Origin: a virus
Virus record (IMG/VR): IMGVR_UViG_3300035698_007795
Span: 1 to 31,483 of that record
Strand: one strand, 5' to 3'
Length of the DNA: 31,483 bases
In this document: positions 14,335 to 23,368 of the stretch, piece by piece
Position numbering within the stretch: the first letter of the stretch is position 1
Layout of the letters: the number at the start of each line of letters is the position of its first letter
Position numbers and translations under genes: made by a program
Notes under the pieces: model-generated
Databases searched by the model: none
Seen by the model: only the letters and a program-made list of their open reading frames with translations
What the model was told of the DNA's origin: nothing

Positions 14335-14724
14335 TTATTTGTTTAGTTTTTGAAATTCGTCAGTTTCTTCTTTATCTTCATCTTTTTCTTCTTTACCTTT
14401 AACTTTTTTTCCCTTTACTGGCTGTTTTTTATTAGCAAGTTCTGTAGCAACCTCTGTTTCATCTTTTTCTTCCTTATCTTCATTCTCAATAAAAGCTTGA
14501 TTGAAGTATTCCATAAATTGTGGTACTTCTTCTGGTTTTTTAGGAGATGTATAATTATCCATACCTTCATCTATTAATAATTTATTTGTTAGATGTTTCG
14601 CAAAATGTTTTGCAAGATAATCTTCCATATATAATTTTTCTCCTGCTTTTATTGTAGTTGATTTTCCATCCCAGAACCCTGTAAAGTCTTTTTTTGTAAA
14701 GTTGTAAAATAATGCTGTTTTCAT
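14335..14724 (-). CDS. Small protein with conserved-looking head and acidic/lysine-rich tail
   Basis: Residues 1-60 (ALFYNFTKKDFTGFWDGKST, then TIKAGEKLYMEDYLAKHFAK) look globular and recall small proteins found beside capsid genes in many phages. Residues of about 85-129 are a low-complexity tail of E, D and K (ENEDKEEKDETEV, KGKKVKGKEEKDED). It is preceded by a 113-base gap with hairpins and followed two bases later by the coiled-coil gene. A head-completion role is possible but not shown. Confidence 0.5.
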   Translation of the reverse strand: MKTALFYNFTKKDFTGFWDGKSTTIKAGEKLYMEDYLAKHFAKHLTNKLLIDEGMDNYTSPKKPEEVPQFMEYFNQAFIENEDKEEKDETEVATELANKKQPVKGKKVKGKEEKDEDKEETDEFQKLNK

Positions 14725-14837
14725 AGTTTGTTTAACTAGGTGGCGAAGCTAGTATTTGGTTACGCCAATTTTTAATTGCCTTGTGACCTTGTCTTCACCC
14801 CCATAAGGAGCAAAGCAAAGCCATAAGGACTTTATTT
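14725..14837 (-). promoter_or_regulatory. Hairpin-rich 5' region between structural genes
   Basis: This 113-base gap is unusual in an otherwise tightly packed operon. Read leftward it holds a duplicated TCCTTATGG, a small GTGA/TCAC hairpin, CAATT-AAA-AATTG, and GGCG/CGCC with an ACTAG/CTAGT hairpin just before the start leader of the gene at 14335-14724. There is no T-run, so it is not a standard terminator. A translational control element or RNA-processing site is possible. Confidence 0.3.
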
Positions 14838-15560
14838 CTACGGTAATCTTAAGCTTATTGTAGCGTATTCTGTATCAGTTGCTGCAATCATTGCTGTTCC
14901 AACTACTGATAGAATTTCTGCTGCACCGTCTGCTGTAATTTCTACTGCTCCATTTACATTGTCAGAAGCAACTACATCAGTACCTACTGTAACAGTTTGG
15001 TCTGCTAATACTGAAGCTGGGCCACGAACTTGTAGCCAACCATAATAATCAGCCGTCATAGCAAATGTTGCTACACCTACTGGTGAAGAAGTTGCAGTTG
15101 TCGGATTAATTATTACAGCGTCAAGAGGGTTCTTGATAACATCTATAGTTGTATCTGTAGTTAATGCCACTTGAATTTCATCATCCAAGTTTAATGTAAA
15201 TACTGCTGCTGTTGCTGCTGCATGTCCTGAAATTCTATAAATGTGTCCTTCTCCTGCATCATCTGCAATAGAAACAAATCCTCCAGCATATTGATTAGCT
15301 GTCACTGTAACAGTTCCTGTTGTTACGATTGAAGTAGCTCCTGCTGCTGTTGCAGCGATAGCTAAATTGTGGTCGCTTGTATCTTCTGCTGAAGATTGTT
15401 GTAAATTACCAGCTACAAGTGCTGTACCTCCAGCTCTACAATATCTGTATGCTCTACCATCGTTAGATTGAACTAAAGCACCTATAACATGTTGAGCTGT
15501 AGATTTTTCTTCAAAAATCCCTTGAGCTACTACTTGTACTGGTCCTGTTAAATTTTTCAT
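14838..15560 (-). CDS. Capsid decoration-like virion protein
   Basis: The 240-residue protein is rich in A, T, V and G and almost free of long helices, with repeated short strands (VTVTANQYAGGFVSIADDAG, then EGHIYRISGHAAATA). The start, MKNLTGPVQVVAQGIFEEKS, leads into QHVIGALVQSNDGRAYRYC, as often seen in small head proteins encoded just after the capsid gene. It has no signal peptide. It probably binds the outside of the shell as cement, but the fold and site are inferred. Confidence 0.55.
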   Translation of the reverse strand: MKNLTGPVQVVAQGIFEEKSTAQHVIGALVQSNDGRAYRYCRAGGTALVAGNLQQSSAEDTSDHNLAIAATAAGATSIVTTGTVTVTANQYAGGFVSIADDAGEGHIYRISGHAAATAAVFTLNLDDEIQVALTTDTTIDVIKNPLDAVIINPTTATSSPVGVATFAMTADYYGWLQVRGPASVLADQTVTVGTDVVASDNVNGAVEITADGAAEILSVVGTAMIAATDTEYATISLRLP

Positions 15561-15589
15561 AATTTATTTTTAATTATTGTTGATAATAT

Positions 15590-16558
15590 CTATGCACCAT
15601 CTGCATCTACTGCTGTTCCATCTCCACCCCAACAAGCAGCGACTCCTACTTCATCACAAGCTGCTGGAATTTCAATTTTTCCTGTAGATTTAGCAAGAAC
15701 AGCTGTTGAACCACCATTGAAAGTACAATTAGAAATTATACCAGTTGCTCCATCTATTACTGTAATAAATTTAGTAGCTTGGTCAAAATTACAATGATCT
15801 ACATTGAAATCTTTTGAGTTTTCCATAGACACATGAAGTGCTACTGAAGCTCCATTATTTGATTTGAAGTCACAGTATTTTACTGTCATACTGTTGTTTG
15901 AAAGTGTATTACAATCAAAGTTGATTGCAAGTGCATCAGTTCCTAAACCAAATGTACAGTTAAGTATTGTAGTTGCATAACCACCATATACACTAATAGC
16001 ACCATAAGTAGCTGAAGCATTTTTGAAGTAACAATTTTCAATTAATGCACCAACACTACCTGCTAATGTAGCATAACCTGATACTCCTTGTAATCTAATA
16101 CCATAAGTACCACTGTTTCTTGTACAATTAAATTGTAATCCTTTAATTTGAACACCTGGAGCATTAATAGTCAATAGTGCGACTGCTGTAGCATTCTTAA
16201 TTTTAGGACCACTAAATGGTTGTAGTATCCCTGTACCACTCATTCCGATTAATTTCAATCCCCATTTATCATAAGGAATAGTTAAATCTTCTTCATATGT
16301 TCCTGGTTCAGAAGCATCTGCATCAGGGTCTATTGCCCTAATGTAAATAGTATCTCTTGAACTAGAAGCAGTAATAGCTGCTTGAATTGTTGCAAATGCA
16401 GAATCAGGAGTTAATCCATTTTCAGAATCACTACCATTATCACCATCTACATATCTAACTGTAGTGAAATCATCTCCACCACTTAATACTTCAGAATCTA
16501 GAATCTTTGCCCCATATTTTAGAGCTGGATTATAATCTCTTAGTAATTTTGTATTCAT
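15590..16558 (-). CDS. Beta-helix (pectin-lyase-fold) protein encoded next to the capsid gene
   Basis: Residues 30-80 (FTTVRYVDGDNGSDSENG, then DSAFATIQAAITASSSRDTI) give the usual entry into a right-handed beta-helix. Residues of about 110-300 show its regular coils (for example GALIENCYFKNASATYGAIS, TTILNCTFGLG, GIISNCTFNGGS). This fold is typical of tailspikes. Here it is encoded directly after the major capsid protein and before a decoration-like protein, far from the tail genes, so a head fibre or head-surface spike is plausible. Catalytic residues cannot be assigned. The family is otherwise unnamed. Confidence 0.65.
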   Translation of the reverse strand: MNTKLLRDYNPALKYGAKILDSEVLSGGDDFTTVRYVDGDNGSDSENGLTPDSAFATIQAAITASSSRDTIYIRAIDPDADASEPGTYEEDLTIPYDKWGLKLIGMSGTGILQPFSGPKIKNATAVALLTINAPGVQIKGLQFNCTRNSGTYGIRLQGVSGYATLAGSVGALIENCYFKNASATYGAISVYGGYATTILNCTFGLGTDALAINFDCNTLSNNSMTVKYCDFKSNNGASVALHVSMENSKDFNVDHCNFDQATKFITVIDGATGIISNCTFNGGSTAVLAKSTGKIEIPAACDEVGVAACWGGDGTAVDADGA

Positions 16559-16620
16559 AATTTTTTTTCTTTTTAACCCTCTCTTGTAGTCTTAAAACTC
16601 AAGGTCAAGGGATTAGTAAT

Positions 16621-17640
16621 CTATACTCCTGTAATACCTGTAAGTTTCCCGTGTCTTTTTGGATTTGTAGTAATAAACTGTCCACCGAAGTAGATATGTC
16701 CAACTACTGATGCAGAGTTAGCTGGTCTAATCCAGTCACTCCATGAGAATCCAAGACCAACTGGTGCTGCATAATCATTTCCTTTAACTTGACTCTTGTA
16801 AGAAATTGGTTTTGATCCATAAGATGGAAGTGCATACCAATCTATAAAGTTTTCATTTACAGCAATCAATGCTCCTGATGTACATTTTTCATCAGCTAAT
16901 ACAGGCATACCATTGTAAGCCAAAGCTGTAAATCCTGTTCCACCTGAAAGACCTTTAATTGTCCCAACAGTCTTATTAATTCTCTCTTGAGGTCTTAAAA
17001 GTTGTCCATATAAATTGAAAACAGCTTCAGTTGTATAAGCAGCTGTAGGTTTTTGTGCCCCAGATGTTATAGCAGACCATAAAGTATCCATTTTAGCAAG
17101 AGATAGTGTCCCACCTGATGTAGTTACTGTACTTTGTAATGTATCATAAGTAGTTCTACTTAATCCACCAATAGATGCTACATCTGTACCATCATCAACT
17201 AATGCTCCTAATCCTAGAGGGTCTTTTCCTCCATTACCAGTACCATCAGCGTAGAAGATTGTACCAAGGTCATCAGCCATATCTTCTGTATCTGATTGGA
17301 TAGTTAATTTCATTAGGTCTAATACGCTACTTTCTGTATCTGCTACTGACATTTCATCGTTAGGTAACGCACAAGTTATTTGGTAAAAACTTGGTGTGTA
17401 TTCCATAACTACTCTGTTATCAGTTGCTGCTACTGAAAATGTATCAAATCCTCTAAAAGAACCACCTGTAGTATTTTTAGATACTTTTATTGGTACTCTT
17501 TTAGTTCTACCATTCCATTTCTTAGCTGCTCTAACTATTCTTTGGAACATTACATTTGAATTAAGAACAGTGTCCACTAAATACGGAAGGTATGAAGTTT
17601 GAACTGTTGATTGAATTCTTTGTCCATATAATTCACTCAT
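16621..17640 (-). CDS. Major capsid protein (HK97-fold type)
   Basis: The 339-residue protein follows the scaffold gene and has the features of phage coat proteins: an N-terminal arm (MSELYGQRIQSTVQTSYLPY, LVDTVLNSNVMFQRI), an extended strand region (TKRVPIKVSKNTTGGSFRGF), a helical spine (SSVLDLMKLTIQSDTEDMAD) and a C-terminal beta domain (GMPVLADEKCTSGALIAVNE). It should form the icosahedral shell around the scaffold. Order, size and composition make this the most likely coat gene, and no other candidate exists in the window. It may be a client of the phage GroEL/GroES. Confidence 0.8.
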   Translation of the reverse strand: MSELYGQRIQSTVQTSYLPYLVDTVLNSNVMFQRIVRAAKKWNGRTKRVPIKVSKNTTGGSFRGFDTFSVAATDNRVVMEYTPSFYQITCALPNDEMSVADTESSVLDLMKLTIQSDTEDMADDLGTIFYADGTGNGGKDPLGLGALVDDGTDVASIGGLSRTTYDTLQSTVTTSGGTLSLAKMDTLWSAITSGAQKPTAAYTTEAVFNLYGQLLRPQERINKTVGTIKGLSGGTGFTALAYNGMPVLADEKCTSGALIAVNENFIDWYALPSYGSKPISYKSQVKGNDYAAPVGLGFSWSDWIRPANSASVVGHIYFGGQFITTNPKRHGKLTGITGV

Positions 17641-17672
17641 ATTTTTTTAGTTATTAATTTTAATAATACCTA

Positions 17673-18455
17673 TTACCAAAGTTTGTCGTGTTCAAAATCC
17701 TCATTGGTTTTATAGGGTACTGCCTTTTTCTCAGCTTTTGAATCTGAGCCTAAAGCACTAGCAATAGCTTTTCTATCTTTATTAGTTGTATCAGCTTTTG
17801 GAACTTCATTTTTTAGAATCTTCCATGCAGCTTTATAATTCCATTTTCCATCAGTATCTACTAATTTATTGTCGAAAACTATTTTTAAAAGTTTGTTTTG
17901 GTCTACTTTAAGTTCATCTGGATTAAGATTTTCGTCTTTCTCAATAGAAGATATTTCTGATTTCATATAATCAGTGGCTTCTTGAGTAGCTTTTGTTTCA
18001 GATTCTTTTTCGTTCTTGATGTTCTCCATCGCTCTTTTTTCAGAATCTTTTACTCTCTCATTTAAATACTTATCAAATGATTTCCACATGTCCTTATCTT
18101 CAGACCCAAACCAATCTGGTATTTCAGTATCTTCAGCGTCTCCTTTATGGGATTTGCTAAATTCTTCTCTGATGCTCTTTAAATCATCCTGATGGCGAGT
18201 TTCTTGTTCATTAAATCTACCTGTCCAATCATCTTCTCTCTCTTTCCATCTTGGATGTTTATGAAATGGAATATCTTTGTCTGAATCCTCCTGTGTATTA
18301 TCAATCCCCTCAGGTGCTGGGTCTTCCACTGTTGTTTCTTTTACTGGTTCGTCTGTAGTTACCTCTGGTGATGAGGAAGAGTCTTCATTCTCTTTATCCA
18401 ACTCGAATGGATTCTCTCCTTCGTTTTGAATTGGCACCGCTATGTTATCTGGCAT
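17673..18455 (-). CDS. Capsid scaffolding protein
   Basis: The 260-residue protein is very acidic at the N-terminus (ENPFELDKENEDSSSSPEVT) and helical and charged in the middle (FNEQETRHQDDLKSIREEFS, KESETKATQEATDYMKSEIS). It ends with a basic, helical C-terminal part (KADTTNKDRKAIASALGS). Acidic, helix-rich proteins encoded immediately before the coat gene are typical scaffolds, with a C-terminal coat-binding segment. No protease motif is present, so it would leave the head by exit or be cut by another enzyme. The start at 18455 follows an A/T-rich leader. Confidence 0.7.
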   Translation of the reverse strand: MPDNIAVPIQNEGENPFELDKENEDSSSSPEVTTDEPVKETTVEDPAPEGIDNTQEDSDKDIPFHKHPRWKEREDDWTGRFNEQETRHQDDLKSIREEFSKSHKGDAEDTEIPDWFGSEDKDMWKSFDKYLNERVKDSEKRAMENIKNEKESETKATQEATDYMKSEISSIEKDENLNPDELKVDQNKLLKIVFDNKLVDTDGKWNYKAAWKILKNEVPKADTTNKDRKAIASALGSDSKAEKKAVPYKTNEDFEHDKLW

Positions 18456-18538
18456 TTTATTATTATTGTTTATACGGTTTAGTTATTTTGAGATGCTAAA
18501 AAGCAACATCTTTTTTTATTAAAATTGAAGAATTCTGT

Positions 18539-18567
18539 ATTATATACTCCGAAATAGCTGTGTTCAG
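18539..18567 (-). promoter_or_regulatory. Weak promoter candidate ahead of scaffold and capsid genes
   Basis: The 167-base gap at 18456-18622 is one of the few long gaps in the late operon. Read leftward it holds CTGAAC, 17 bases, then a perfect TATAAT. The -35 matches only partly. A promoter here would boost scaffold and coat protein expression. The gap also has an AGATG/CATCT hairpin near the scaffold start, without a clear T-run. Confidence 0.35.
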
Positions 18568-18622
18568 TAATCAGTATTACTTTCCTTATATCTATAATAA
18601 CAAATTATAAATATCTGTCAAA

Positions 18623-18928
18623 CTATAATTCCAATACTGTATATCTTGGAGTTGTCCCAGCAACACTTATAAGTCCTGTGAAAACCACTCCCTCTGTTTG
18701 TCCCCAAGTAACTCCTTTACCATCATCATTCCCAGTCCCTCCATCTAGTACCTTATGGAACACTGTTGATGATGCTCCAGAACCAAGTAAAACAAACAAG
18801 GCATTAGTTCCTAAATTTTGTATTTGCCACCCTCCTCTTGCTGTGTTAGCAGCTAAAGCTGTTGCTGTATCTAATATTTCAGGAGTATTGGCTGTGCTTT
18901 TTGGTGCGATTATTCCTCTTGTATCCAT
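18623..18928 (-). CDS. Small beta-rich virion protein between portal and scaffold
   Basis: The 101-residue protein (ARGGWQIQNLGTNALFVLLG, then a Gly/Thr-rich strand region ending TTPRYTVLEL) looks like a single small beta domain with no membrane span. It starts 12 bases past the portal stop. Small beta proteins at this site are often head or decoration components in podovirus-like genomes. It is not recognised as a specific family. Confidence 0.5.
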   Translation of the reverse strand: MDTRGIIAPKSTANTPEILDTATALAANTARGGWQIQNLGTNALFVLLGSGASSTVFHKVLDGGTGNDDGKGVTWGQTEGVVFTGLISVAGTTPRYTVLEL

Positions 18929-18940
18929 ATTATATTTTTA

Positions 18941-20869
18941 TTAAATGTCATTTTTTGACATAGGTTGAGCTTTTTGCTCTTGTATTTTTAATTCTTTTGC
19001 TTCTTCATGTGCTGCAATTCCCTCAGGATGTGATTCAATTCCTACCTTTTGTAAAATCTGTGCTTTAATATCAGGAGTAGTATCTTTATAGCTAATTGAA
19101 ATTGAAGGTGGTCTTTCTTCTGCTCCAGCTTGTGCTTGTTGTCTTGACTGAATTACTTGTGCAACTCTAGGATCTTGATACAAAGCTTCTGGTGCATTTA
19201 TCTCTAACCAAGCATTAGCAGCCAATTCTTCTGGGTTAGGTCTTTCTAAAGCTTTGTATAAATCTATTAATGACATCTTTCCAGCTGCTGCTAATTCCAT
19301 AGCTTGATTTGCTATTGTAGCACTATCTTTTGGAAGTAATGACCCCTCTTTAATTGTTATTCTTATTTTAGGTTTACCTTCCATTGTTGCATATTTATCA
19401 TCATAAACATATAGAAGTTGTACAATCCAATTATAAACATCATCAGCAAATTGCTCTAGGTATTCACTAACACCACCACCAATTCTATCAGTGTCTAATG
19501 CTCTGTTTTGGTATTTACCTCTTACAGTTTTTTCTTCTCCTAATCCTGCTGGTGTAGAACCTCTAACACCAAATATATCTGATAACCTATTTCTTGTATC
19601 TTGTCTATCATTATAAACATCTGCTGGTATCCCTGGGGAACTCATCCTATCAATAGCTTCTCTTGGAGAACCACTAGGAATAGCGACTGTTCCACCTTTC
19701 CTTAATGATTCTGTAACACCACTTGCTTGTTCTTTGTTTAATCCTGACCTTTCAAGCGAAACCACCATACCATTATTCATACTATCAACATTCTTGTCAA
19801 TCTGTCTATTTCTTTTATTAAGTCTATCTTGATTAGATAAGTTTTGACCTATTAATGAAGTTTCGTCAATAGGTTGTTTTCCTAGATTAAATACTGCAAG
19901 GAATACATAGGGCATTTTAGGAATAGGAAAATGATTTTGTCCTTCTACTTGTACATCTTCCCCTATAGTCTCTATTCCATATTCATCTACTTGTGTTTCA
20001 CCAGCCTCTGTCCTATCATAATTCCAATGAGGGTTTTTCTTTTTAAGTAAAACTTCTTTACCTAACACCCAACACATATATTCTTCTGTCCACCATTCAA
20101 TAAATCTTATCTCTGTTCCTAAATCATCTTTTACTAGCTTTTTAATAACTTTCTCTGCTCCTGTCTCTCCACCTGTTACTTCCAACACTGAAAGTATTTT
20201 CCCAGCTTCTAATTTTCTATATTCACCTATTCTATTTCCAGTATATCCATCTTCTCCTATTGTACTATCTGGGTCTAAAATTAATTTTTTAGCACGAGTA
20301 ATTTCAAATTTAGGAATGTCTTTGTTTGCATCCCAACTTACTTTTGCAGCCCCTAGCACATAAATAGCCCAATGTCTAGCTACTTTCTTTAGTTTCAATC
20401 TAAATTTTAAATCATCAGCAATATCCCCAAGAGTATTCTTCAAGTCTTTTACGAATTTATCGTACATTTCTTTTTCTTGTGGGTCTTCTGGTTCTGTACC
20501 TGTTACTAAAGAGACCATAGCCTCTGGGTTTCTCCTAGTTACTTGTGGTAAGTAAGTTTCTAATGCTTCAAATATAGCATTATCTACATCTGGTCTATTG
20601 TTATCTGCCTTTGATTGATAAAATTGTTTACCTAACCAGTATTTCTCATTCTCATCACAGTGTTCCTCCCATGTTGATTTTACTTCAGAGTCATCCCAAG
20701 ACTTCTTCCATTTAGTAGTAAGGTTTACTAAATCCTCATCGGACATTTCAAGTTCCAATTCAGGAAATTTATCAGAAACAACCCCTAACTCTGTATCGTC
20801 TGCTTTACCGCCATTCAGCTTATTAATATTCTTGCCTAAAGAAACAAAGGCATCTAATATCTGATTCAT
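18941..20869 (-). CDS. Portal protein
   Basis: The 642-residue protein follows the large terminase and has portal character: an acidic start, a helical wing (CDENEKYWLGKQFYQS, NAIFEALETYLPQVTRRNPE), the strand region with RAKKLILDPDSTIGEDG, and a long C-terminal helical part with DKNVDSMNNGMVVSLERSG and QNRALDTDRIGGGVSEYLEQ. A Gln/Ala-rich end (QSRQQAQAGAEERP) follows. It forms the 12-subunit ring at the head vertex through which DNA is packaged and ejected. Length suits the larger P22/SU10-like portals. The last codons run up to the next gene with a 12-base gap. Confidence 0.8.
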   Translation of the reverse strand: MNQILDAFVSLGKNINKLNGGKADDTELGVVSDKFPELELEMSDEDLVNLTTKWKKSWDDSEVKSTWEEHCDENEKYWLGKQFYQSKADNNRPDVDNAIFEALETYLPQVTRRNPEAMVSLVTGTEPEDPQEKEMYDKFVKDLKNTLGDIADDLKFRLKLKKVARHWAIYVLGAAKVSWDANKDIPKFEITRAKKLILDPDSTIGEDGYTGNRIGEYRKLEAGKILSVLEVTGGETGAEKVIKKLVKDDLGTEIRFIEWWTEEYMCWVLGKEVLLKKKNPHWNYDRTEAGETQVDEYGIETIGEDVQVEGQNHFPIPKMPYVFLAVFNLGKQPIDETSLIGQNLSNQDRLNKRNRQIDKNVDSMNNGMVVSLERSGLNKEQASGVTESLRKGGTVAIPSGSPREAIDRMSSPGIPADVYNDRQDTRNRLSDIFGVRGSTPAGLGEEKTVRGKYQNRALDTDRIGGGVSEYLEQFADDVYNWIVQLLYVYDDKYATMEGKPKIRITIKEGSLLPKDSATIANQAMELAAAGKMSLIDLYKALERPNPEELAANAWLEINAPEALYQDPRVAQVIQSRQQAQAGAEERPPSISISYKDTTPDIKAQILQKVGIESHPEGIAAHEEAKELKIQEQKAQPMSKNDI

Positions 20870-20908
20870 ATAATTATTTTAACATACTTATTATTAATAT
20901 CAATAGCA

Positions 20909-22603
20909 CTATACATTTCTCCAATCTTCCTCTTCATCATATCCCTTTAAATTAAACATGTCAATAGGGTCAAAATCAACAGTTGAATCTGGATTTAATA
21001 TATAGCTATCTTTTTCTATTTTTTGTACTGGGTTTTGTATAAAACCACTATCACCAAACTTATCTACCCCAATTCTCCAATATACTGTAGCATGAACCCA
21101 ATCATCTCTATCTGACCTGTGCCATGTATATTCTAAAACTCCCAATGTATTTTCTTCTACTTTTCTATATATATGAGACCAATGTAACCAATAATCATAC
21201 CAATCACTCTCATTACCATTATATAATCTAAACCTTTTTTCTGATGCTTCGTCAATAACCAACTGCATCATTCTATTTCTATCTGCAAGGACTGTACCAT
21301 ATTCATCTTTACTTCCCCACCTCATTAGTTGTTGTGTTTTTCTATCTCTTACATAACTACATAAAAATACTCTCCCTGGGTATTTCTTTTGAAGTTTTCT
21401 TGAACCTATAATATCCCCACCTTTATCCATTACCATTATTGAATGAGGCCATTTTATTAAAAAGTATTCTAATGTTTGATCTAATGGTAATTGATTAATG
21501 TCATCAGGTATATAATCAGTAACTTCTCCATAACCAAGTAATCCTAATTTGTTACCAATAACATACCTCAAGAAAACTCCTGTATCAACTCCTATTACTA
21601 TTCTCCCTGTGTCTTCATTTTCTTCATCAGAAATCATGTCCATAATTACATCTTTTGATACACTATTCCCACCACCTGTATATGCAAGACCAAGCCATTT
21701 ATTATAGAAGAAGTCCATTGTTTGCTTTCCTAATAAAACCTCATTGTATTTATCAACTATTGTCTCTGCAGAAATATAGGGAGCCATAAGAGTTGAAATA
21801 TGATACCCAGACCATTTCTTATCTTCATATCTTGCTATCCAACGACCATCTCTTCTATCATCATCACTTAATTCTTTTCCACAACCTTTACAAACAAAAA
21901 TCTTCTTTTCAATATCAATACTCATTCTTCTTTTATCTTCTGTATTCCATGAAAGCATTTGCTCTTTCCTACAATGATGACATTTTATAAACCATTCTTT
22001 CTGGTCTGATTTCATCCATTCTACATCTACTCCATTATTAGGAACACTAGGATGAGAGAATACATGAGTTTGTTTAAACTTTGAATGCTGTAGTCTAGCC
22101 TGATAATCTGCTATAACATCTTGCTTTGACGAGTCCTTTTCATCATGGGCTAATCTATCTGCTGTAACCATAATAGCAGCCTTTGCGTTCCAAGTACCCC
22201 TAAAGTATATCATTGACTGCCCCACTGCTTTCTGTTCTATTGTGTCCTTGTCTTTTGTATCTGCTAACATGCAGGGATTAGCTGCTATGATACGATTTAC
22301 CTTACCACCAACAAAGACTTGAACATCTGCTTGAGTTGGTAGAGTATAAATAATATCCATTTTATTATTCTTTGCATCATAGAAATTCTTTATTATCTCT
22401 AATGTAGATGCACCAACTTGTGCTGCCTTTGTAATAACTAAATTATCTGAATTATCTCTATATATATCATAAAGAAAAGCATGGTCGTAGAAGTTAATCA
22501 AGTCGCCCTTTTCATTCTTTATTTTATTGTTATATATCCATGCTATTATCGAATGCTTCTCTAATTGTTGGATATTAACTTGTTGAATTGATTTCTCATC
22601 CAT
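20909..22603 (-). CDS. terL: Terminase large subunit, GpA-like
   Basis: The 564-residue packaging motor has the GpA-family layout. Residues 56-68 hold a deviant Walker A (TKAAQVGASTLE, as in lambda GpA where the usual GKS is altered). IMVTADRLAHDE at 144-155 is the likely Walker B region. A four-cysteine zinc ribbon sits at 208-211 (CHHC) and 238-241 (CKGC). The nuclease domain begins near 335 with RIVIGVDTG and continues with IMVMDKGGD. It cuts and pumps DNA into the prohead with the small subunit encoded immediately before it. The stop is TAG. Assignment is strong. Confidence 0.88.
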   Translation of the reverse strand: MDEKSIQQVNIQQLEKHSIIAWIYNNKIKNEKGDLINFYDHAFLYDIYRDNSDNLVITKAAQVGASTLEIIKNFYDAKNNKMDIIYTLPTQADVQVFVGGKVNRIIAANPCMLADTKDKDTIEQKAVGQSMIYFRGTWNAKAAIMVTADRLAHDEKDSSKQDVIADYQARLQHSKFKQTHVFSHPSVPNNGVDVEWMKSDQKEWFIKCHHCRKEQMLSWNTEDKRRMSIDIEKKIFVCKGCGKELSDDDRRDGRWIARYEDKKWSGYHISTLMAPYISAETIVDKYNEVLLGKQTMDFFYNKWLGLAYTGGGNSVSKDVIMDMISDEENEDTGRIVIGVDTGVFLRYVIGNKLGLLGYGEVTDYIPDDINQLPLDQTLEYFLIKWPHSIMVMDKGGDIIGSRKLQKKYPGRVFLCSYVRDRKTQQLMRWGSKDEYGTVLADRNRMMQLVIDEASEKRFRLYNGNESDWYDYWLHWSHIYRKVEENTLGVLEYTWHRSDRDDWVHATVYWRIGVDKFGDSGFIQNPVQKIEKDSYILNPDSTVDFDPIDMFNLKGYDEEEDWRNV

Positions 22604-23086
22604 TTATTCTATTATTTCAGCCTCTTCAATCTGTGGCTGGTCTGGTCTCTTTGTTAATACTTTTCTCATTTCATCTTCAAATAAAAAAATAGCTTCCTTT
22701 ACTTCTGGTGTAACCTCTGTAACATTTGTTATTGTTTCATTATTTATTTGAACAGCTGTGGTTGGTCTAGGTCCAAACTCCTCATTCATTTTGTTAGTAG
22801 CCCACCATCTAGCCTGATTTAGATTACCTTTTATTGATTTTGCTAATTCTGTTTTAGCCGCCATATTGGGACTATTCTTCAACATCTTCTTTCTCTCACG
22901 AAATTCAGGATTCTTCTCTTCATATCTAAATAAAGCCATAGTAGATATACCAGCAGAAAAACAAGCCTCTTTATCTGTGAATGATTTCATGAAAGCTTCC
23001 TCTAGTTTAGTTATAACTTCATCAGTCATTTTAGTGGGTCTACCACTGTTTTCATATCTCTTTACATGGTTTGTTTTTCTTCCCAT
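22604..23086 (-). CDS. terS: Terminase small subunit
   Basis: The 160-residue protein has a basic start (MGRKTNHVKRYENSGRPTKM) and an N-terminal helix-turn-helix (VITKLEEAFMKSFTDKEACF, then AGISTMALFRYEEKNP). The middle holds NLNQARWWATNKMNEEFGPR, a pattern common in small terminases, and the tail is acidic. It recognises packaging sites and loads the large subunit, whose gene starts one base downstream. The start at 23086 follows AAATAAAAT with no Shine-Dalgarno sequence. Confidence 0.8.
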   Translation of the reverse strand: MGRKTNHVKRYENSGRPTKMTDEVITKLEEAFMKSFTDKEACFSAGISTMALFRYEEKNPEFRERKKMLKNSPNMAAKTELAKSIKGNLNQARWWATNKMNEEFGPRPTTAVQINNETITNVTEVTPEVKEAIFLFEDEMRKVLTKRPDQPQIEEAEIIE

Positions 23087-23100
23087 ATTTTATTTCATAG

Positions 23101-23358
23101 TTATTTCTCCATTCCTTCAGGTTCTTCTATCTTAACAGATATTCTCTTCTCACATGAGAAGCCTAATTGTCTAACTAATGTTCTTATTGCATTTGCATTT
23201 GCTCCTTGCTTTCCTATAAGTCTTCCCATATCTTCTTTATTCACTTTTACTGTCAATAATACTCCCATTTCATCTATTGATGATTTGATGATTACATCGT
23301 CGGGTTTTGTTACTATTGGTTGTATAATATTTAATAAGTATTTTTCTTCATTTTCCAT
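23101..23358 (-). CDS. KhpA-like KH-domain RNA-binding protein
   Basis: The 85 residues are essentially one KH domain. VLLTVKVNKEDMGRLIGKQG carries the GxxG loop at 49-52 (GKQG), followed by ANANAIRTLVRQLG and a final strand (RISVKIEE). This closely follows bacterial KhpA (COG1837, YlqC type), where IGKQGRTAxAIRTL is typical. KhpA proteins bind RNA, usually as dimers. A KhpA-type gene within a phage packaging operon, between GroEL and the small terminase, is unusual. It may act on phage or host RNA. The RNA target is unknown. Confidence 0.8.
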   Translation of the reverse strand: MENEEKYLLNIIQPIVTKPDDVIIKSSIDEMGVLLTVKVNKEDMGRLIGKQGANANAIRTLVRQLGFSCEKRISVKIEEPEGMEK

Positions 23359-23368
23359 AATTTTATAT

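Noticed and set aside
16559-16620. Terminator after the capsid gene
   Set aside because: Only weak imperfect pairing (CCCTTG/CAAGAGAGGG) with no T-run directly after it.
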